Origin: Salvator merianae
Lineage: Eukaryota; Chordata; Lepidosauria; Squamata; Teiidae
Assembly: GCA_003586115.2 (NCBI GenBank)
Contig: QVOM02000053.1
Location: 4,115,524 to 4,179,523 of the forward strand
Direction of reading: 5' to 3'
Length of the DNA: 64,000 nucleotides
A model generated the notes under the pieces. The model had not been told where the DNA came from. It saw nothing but the letters and a program-made list of their open reading frames with translations, and did not search any database. This document shows positions 59,564 through 64,000 of this stretch, piece by piece (position 1 is the stretch's first letter; each line of letters begins with the position of its first letter). The position numbers and the translations under genes are program-made.

Positions 59564-59908
59564 TAAAGATATGCAAACTTCAATTCACATTTGGACATCT
59601 GATTGACTATGTCACATTCGCAAATATTTTTATTGAATCAAAAATGCCCTTTTTCTCAGTTTCAGCATTCGATCAAAATGAACCCGCCTCTTCTTTTGCA
59701 AACATGAAATACTCATTAGAATATCTGTGTTTTCACTATGTTTAACCCATGAAAAGTGCATTTTCAATGGGGAAAACGTTGTGAAAACCTGAAAAACAAA
59801 TGTGAAAAATTTGTTTTTCTGACACTGTGATTCGCTGACAAAGCAAAAATACAGATTTTTGTTTCGATGGCAAATTGAAAATGAAAATTTCACTCATGCA
59901 CATGCCTA
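59564..59908. mobile_element. Family A hAT-like element with 7/8 target duplication
   Basis: Starts TAAAGATATGCAAAC; the reversed right end reads TAGGCATGTGCATGAGTG. It is flanked by GTGCAGCA (59556-59563) and GTGCAGGA (59909-59916). The 345-bp interior aligns along its whole length with 62551-62900, sharing for example ATTCGATCAAAATGAACC and TTTAACCCATGAAAAG. The minus frames 59630-59893 and 59742-59993 are incidental; the same accidental peptide appears at 62660-62854, which shows only that the copies are homologous. Confidence 0.88.
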
Positions 59909-61617
59909 GTGCAGGATTCTTTGTGTCCTTATGATTTACTTTCTCTCCTGACTCCCAACTCCGTGAAGATTGCACCGAACATGGTCTTTGCACTTTGCTT
60001 TTTCTCCTTTCCTAGGCTTTAGGTATGTTTCCATTTTTATATTTGCATGGGAAAAAAGATTGAAATGAAACCAACTGTTTCTGTTCACCTCAGGATTAAC
60101 ACCCCGTTCACAAGAGACAACTGCACTCTGCTCAACAGAAGAAGAGTATCATATTACTTAATGATTTCTACTTAAAAAAAAGAAAGAAAAGAAAACTGCC
60201 AGGCTGCCTAGGTCATTTTAACCTTAAAAGGGATTGCATTTCAAGGATGTCACCTTTGCTTCCAACTCACCCAGACTTCATAGAATTGTGTTACAAAAAG
60301 GCTGAAGTCTGATTTGAAGTACACCACGCTAATATGATGCATTTCTGCCCTAAGCAAAGAATGCAACTTAAAAGTATTGTTCCAGGGCTTCAGCTTTGTA
60401 TAAAATTCCCATTTTGCCCCTGCCAGGAAGTCTGTCCAGTACTTCCAGTTCCTTGCAGTTTGCTATAGCAAAGAAATAAGGATCAGGATTTTTGCCAGGC
60501 AGGAACATAAAAGACCCAGGGCAAAGATTTTGGGCACTTTTCCATAAAGTTTGCATACGCTAATTTGTATGTAGAGGTGGAAATTTGATCTATGTTTTAC
60601 AGTAGAAAAGAACAAGCTATGAGTTGTGTCTCTCAAAGAATTGGTTCCTGTAGTGGATTGTCAGCTTGACTTTGTGCAAATTGGATTGTGATCTGTTGCA
60701 AACCAAAGTGTGGTCCAGCACAATCAATAACAAGTTGTCTGTGTTTCAGACCCAAGGCAGGACCTGAACCCAGGTCTCCACAGTTCCTGGCAACACTGCC
60801 TTTTTTTCAATTTGTAACTGCAAATACAAATTCAGGGGCTCATTTTCATGTTTGTCCCGAAGCAACATGACCACACAGGACCAGCTAAATCCATCCCACT
60901 CCTTGGAAAGTTACACCCTGTTGTTTGGTGCAAAACTGCCAGTTTCATCTCAAATGAAATGCTTAGTTGGAAAGTCTGATGTGAAAATTGCTATCTGCTC
61001 CTGCCAGCCTCTGGGAGGAAAACAGTGTTTAGGACATAGATGATGCCTTGAATCTCACCTCATCCATTTTTAACTATTACGCTTCTTGAGCCACAGGGAG
61101 AGCTGAACGAAGACATGAAGTCATCCTTGGAAATTATAGTCTACATCCCTCCTTCCAGGGCTTGCTTAAATGGTGCTGCTTCCAAGACTTTGGTGGACTT
61201 AATTAAGGCATATGCAATGTCTTCTGATGTATCGAAATGAGAAATGACATCTCAGGAGTAAGTCTCACGGCCTGTTCAAGAAAGGCTTTATACTAGTCAC
61301 TCCGGGGCTTGCTGCACGCAATGTGATGGACAGGTGCCTTTATCTGCGGTATAATGTGAGCCAGATCATATGCTGTGACAGCCGAAGGAGAAGGAAACAG
61401 ACATGAGGGCTTAAAGAGTTGGTACAGAGCGCTCTGCAATGTTCAATGATCCCAAACCATATACCATAAAGACACCCAGGATTCTTCCATCAGATGCTTC
61501 CCCAGAAACATGCAGAACTCAAAAAGGTGCTTTGCTCCATTCTTTGGTGCTCTTCTGTTTCCAGACTTCCTTAATGCTTTCTTAATGTCCCTCCTGGAAG
61601 GAAAGTAGGGAAAAAAA

Positions 61618-61620
<3 letters not shown>
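59909..61620. other. Single-copy sequence, no gene seen
   Basis: Unassigned. A GC-balanced stretch at 61250-61400 looks non-repetitive and could be conserved. Frames at 60368-60556, 60688-60870 and 60852-61043 are unrecognised. Confidence 0.45.

Positions 61621-61664
<44 letters not shown>
61621..61664. repeat. (GA)n microsatellite
   Basis: Twenty-two perfect GA units. Confidence 0.98.
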
Positions 61665-61666
<2 letters not shown>

Positions 61667-62550
61667 ACCATCTGAGTATTTGCAACAGGAACAATAATGC
61701 AAACTGCTGGCAGTCAGAGGTAAGCAATAGCTATTATGGGAAACCCAGCATCATGCTAGATTACCCATGAAAGTGCTGTGCTGGAATATCATCTTGATCC
61801 TGAGACTATATCGAGAATGCTACAGATATGTGTGGCATTCCCCCGATATAGGCCCGGGTGAATCACAGGTTTTAACTTGCATCTGGAGGTACCCTCAGTA
61901 TGAAGGGGAACCCAAATCTGTGCATGAGTGTAAAGTCAGCACTTAAAAGCACAAGTTACGCCTCCTCCTAGTAGCTTGCCTATCTTCTGTCAAGCACGAC
62001 AAGGTTCTGGAATCACCACATCACCTGAATCACTTCCGGAACTCCTGACGTCTTGTGATGCGATGCACGGTTCCATCCGCTTGTCTGTTTTTCAGGAGAA
62101 AAGGTAAAGATTCAAGCGTAAAACAAATCTGCATACAGGATCGGTATGCCAGCTGCCCCATTGCATCACAGGTTGTTGCCTTCCGCCCTCCTGCCTGGAG
62201 AAGTATATGCCATCATTAGCTGCTATCTGGAATTGACAGTAGAGTAATTTGAACTTTGCCTCCCAAGGGCCTACTCCTTTAGTTCCTGCTCTAGGAATAA
62301 GGTGTGTATTGATTAAATATCAGACTGTAATTGGGCTCCGATCCCTTGGGCTCGAGATATATGATGGAGATGACAGGAAACAGATACCCTGTTGCTTCTT
62401 GTAAATAGTCTAGTTGAACAAAATGGTTTGTAACCTCTTCAGTGCCGTGGCCTTGTACTGATAACAGTTGCTTTAGCATTTGGTTTGATGGTTTCCTATG
62501 GGCAAAGGGAGAGTGGAGGGTGGGGGAAAGTGTCAAAGGGATGAAGCACT
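61665..62550. other. Unassigned sequence, no gene seen
   Basis: GC-richer between 61790 and 62110, possibly a decayed transposon, but no termini are evident. The minus frame 62291-62602 and plus frame 62442-62822 run across the edge of the next element and are not genes. Confidence 0.4.
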
Positions 62551-62900
62551 TAGAGATGTGCAAAATTCGATTTGCATTTGAACATTCAATCGAATATTTC
62601 AAATTTACAAGTATTCACATGGAATCGAAAGTGCCCTATTTCGGATTTTCAGAATTTGATCAAAACGAACCAGCCTCTTCTTTTGCAAAAAATGAAATAC
62701 TGTTTGAATATTTGTATTTTTTACTGTGTTTAACCCATGAAAAGGACATTTTCAATGGGGAAAACATTGCAAAAGCTGTGAAAACGAATGCAAAAAAAGA
62801 AAAAAAAAAGAAAAAGACGTAATTCACTGATGAAGCCAATATACAGATTTTCACTTCGACAGCAAATCAAAAATGAAAATTTTGTTCGTGCATATCCCTA
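62551..62900. mobile_element. Family A hAT-like element with 6/8 target duplication
   Basis: Starts TAGAGATGTGCAAAATTCG and ends GCATATCCCTA (reversed TAGGGATATGCACGAAC). The flanks are GAAGCACT (62543-62550) and GAAACAAT (62901-62908). Length is 350 bp and the interior is colinear with the 59564 and 5163 copies. An A-rich patch at 62793-62815 has expanded relative to them. Non-coding. Confidence 0.88.
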
Positions 62901-63108
62901 GAAACAATTCCAAATGACTCCAATTGTGTTACAAAGGCTTGAAGTAATTGTATAACTGACGGTGTAAAAAACATCAGTTTACAATGTCGGCAACTACATA
63001 CTAATATTTCTGGTGAGACCTGTAGTTTGGGAGGGACGTGCTATGGTTTCCTTCCTCATCCCTTTAACAGTTCATGGCACACCTGGGGACCTGATCCAGC
63101 ATCCAAAA
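62901..63108. other. Unassigned sequence, no gene seen
   Basis: Nothing recognised. Confidence 0.45.
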
Positions 63109-63630
63109 TCACACATTTAATGGAGGATTGCAACATTGTGGCACACACTCCTTTTTAACCACCATCCCCTTGTTTTGCTGCATTTCAGAAAAGAGGAAAG
63201 CATTGGAACAAGCAGGAGGATTGCTGCTGTTCTTGTTCCCCCAGCCATAAATAAGGCGAGATGCCCCAATAAAAACTAGGGTGTGGAATGACACTGATTG
63301 TCCTGATTTCCCACCCACAGAGCAGCCTTGGTGCACAGCAAGAACATACCTGGTGTCCATGCACACCCAGGAACCACTTTGACAGCTGAGATGTTGAGCT
63401 TTCCTCTGAGGAACAGTTTCAGCTTCTTTGTGTTGCAAATTCTGCCACCCCATTTTGCCATGCCGGTCGTGGGGCACACCAAAGCACTTGCTCCACGTAG
63501 GAGGGTCTTCTGTTTGACCAGCTAGGAAACACAACAAATGGTAAGGCAGAATATTCAAAACATACCAAAGAGAAACCATGGAATTGTAGCAAGGCATAGT
63601 CCAAGAAAAAGATGCGTGAAACTCCTTCAA
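63109..63630 (-). other. 173-codon open frame of unknown nature
   Basis: This is the longest frame in the window that is neither microsatellite-derived nor clearly within a repeat I know. It is rich in Cys, Trp and His (for example WSKCFGVPHDRHGKMGWQN) and has no transmembrane segment or domain that I recognise. Other frames are open across the same DNA on both strands, which is common by chance in GC-balanced sequence. It may be an unrecognised repeat, a processed pseudogene or nothing. I do not call it a gene. Confidence 0.2.
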
Positions 63631-64000
63631 AAGTTAATCTGTTCAGGACACCGTCCAAAGCTCAGAACCACTGGGTTGGGAGAGGGGGAGAATACATGGA
63701 TATTTAGGACTATCAGACTTCCTAGATAACAGCCCTGCATACAAGTGTCCTTGGAATGGTGCTGCTGACACTGCGTCTTATGGTGGTAGTGAAGGCAATG
63801 AGAGTGTCTCAGAAGAATATTGGGTTTGGAGCTCTGGTTGCCAGAAATCAGCTGCTTTGCAATGATGCAGCAGATATGCTGTCCATTTGTGCATGTGGAG
63901 ACCGCAACTGCTGTTGTCCTTTGGGTTGTGTGCTTCACAATTAAAACACATACAGTTACACAAATGTAGAAGCTGAGTGGAGAAAACAATCCAATACAGC
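63631..64000. other. Unassigned sequence to the window end
   Basis: A 120-codon minus frame (63627-63989) adjoins the previous one in a different phase. No domain is recognised. The window ends inside it. Confidence 0.4.

Noticed and set aside
59630..59993. Minus-strand frames whose peptide recurs at 62660-62854, looking like a conserved small protein
   Set aside because: The similarity exists because both lie in copies of the same Family A transposon; the peptide is an accidental translation.

Overview
This is non-coding nuclear DNA from a vertebrate, almost certainly a squamate reptile (lizard or snake). The main evidence is a Bov-B LINE 3' end (27457-27902, minus strand), a tRNA-derived SINE resembling Sauria SINEs (59028-59232), and several CR1-type LINE fragments with the usual reptilian 3' tail. 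I found no protein-coding gene, RNA gene or CRISPR array that I can support. All long open frames are short, unspliced and either lie in repeats or look like chance. The best reading is a gene desert or the inside of a very long intron. I cannot name the locus.

Layout. Two short non-autonomous DNA transposon families dominate the interspersed repeats. Family A (my name) is a 340-400 bp hAT-like element with termini resembling TAGRGATGTGCA. One copy has a perfect 8-bp target duplication (25385-25392 / 25792-25799); others have 7/8 (59556-59563 / 59909-59916) and 6/8 (62543-62550 / 62901-62908). Family B (my name) has termini resembling GGGCCTTTTCGCACTT and is packed with internal hairpins. Copies or parts lie near 1.3, 2.4, 3.7, 5.6, 8.9, 11.5, 14, 17.9, 21.4, 23.3, 29.2, 30.8, 37.7, 42.6, 43.2, 45.2 and 47.4 kb. 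Two hairpins stand out for their intact arms: 3805-3961 and 37650-37771.

LINE remnants. A CR1 endonuclease fragment lies at 46650-47100 (+). A reverse transcriptase fragment with recognisable motifs A, B and C but at least two frameshifts lies at 55150-55800 (-). CR1-like 3' tails lie at 40110-40420 (+), 53395-53650 (-), 55820-55984 (+) and 59236-59545 (+). Short AT-rich LINE/SINE tails occur near 17.8, 24.9, 50.2 and 52.4 kb. Simple repeats are common, the largest being (CTTT)n/(CT)n at 2168-2291 and (CCTT)n/(CCCTT)n at 49508-49612.

The remaining single-copy sequence is AT-rich. Several blocks have the texture of conserved non-coding elements: no repeat resemblance, mixed composition and homeodomain- or POU-like sites. 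The best are 4730-4930, 6990-7290, 9500-9720, 38260-38440, 51260-51600 and 56560-56900. That they are enhancers is inference; an alignment to other vertebrates would decide it. Nothing here amounts to a new multi-gene system. The most notable material is the hairpin-rich Family B and the insertion histories that can be read from the nested elements.
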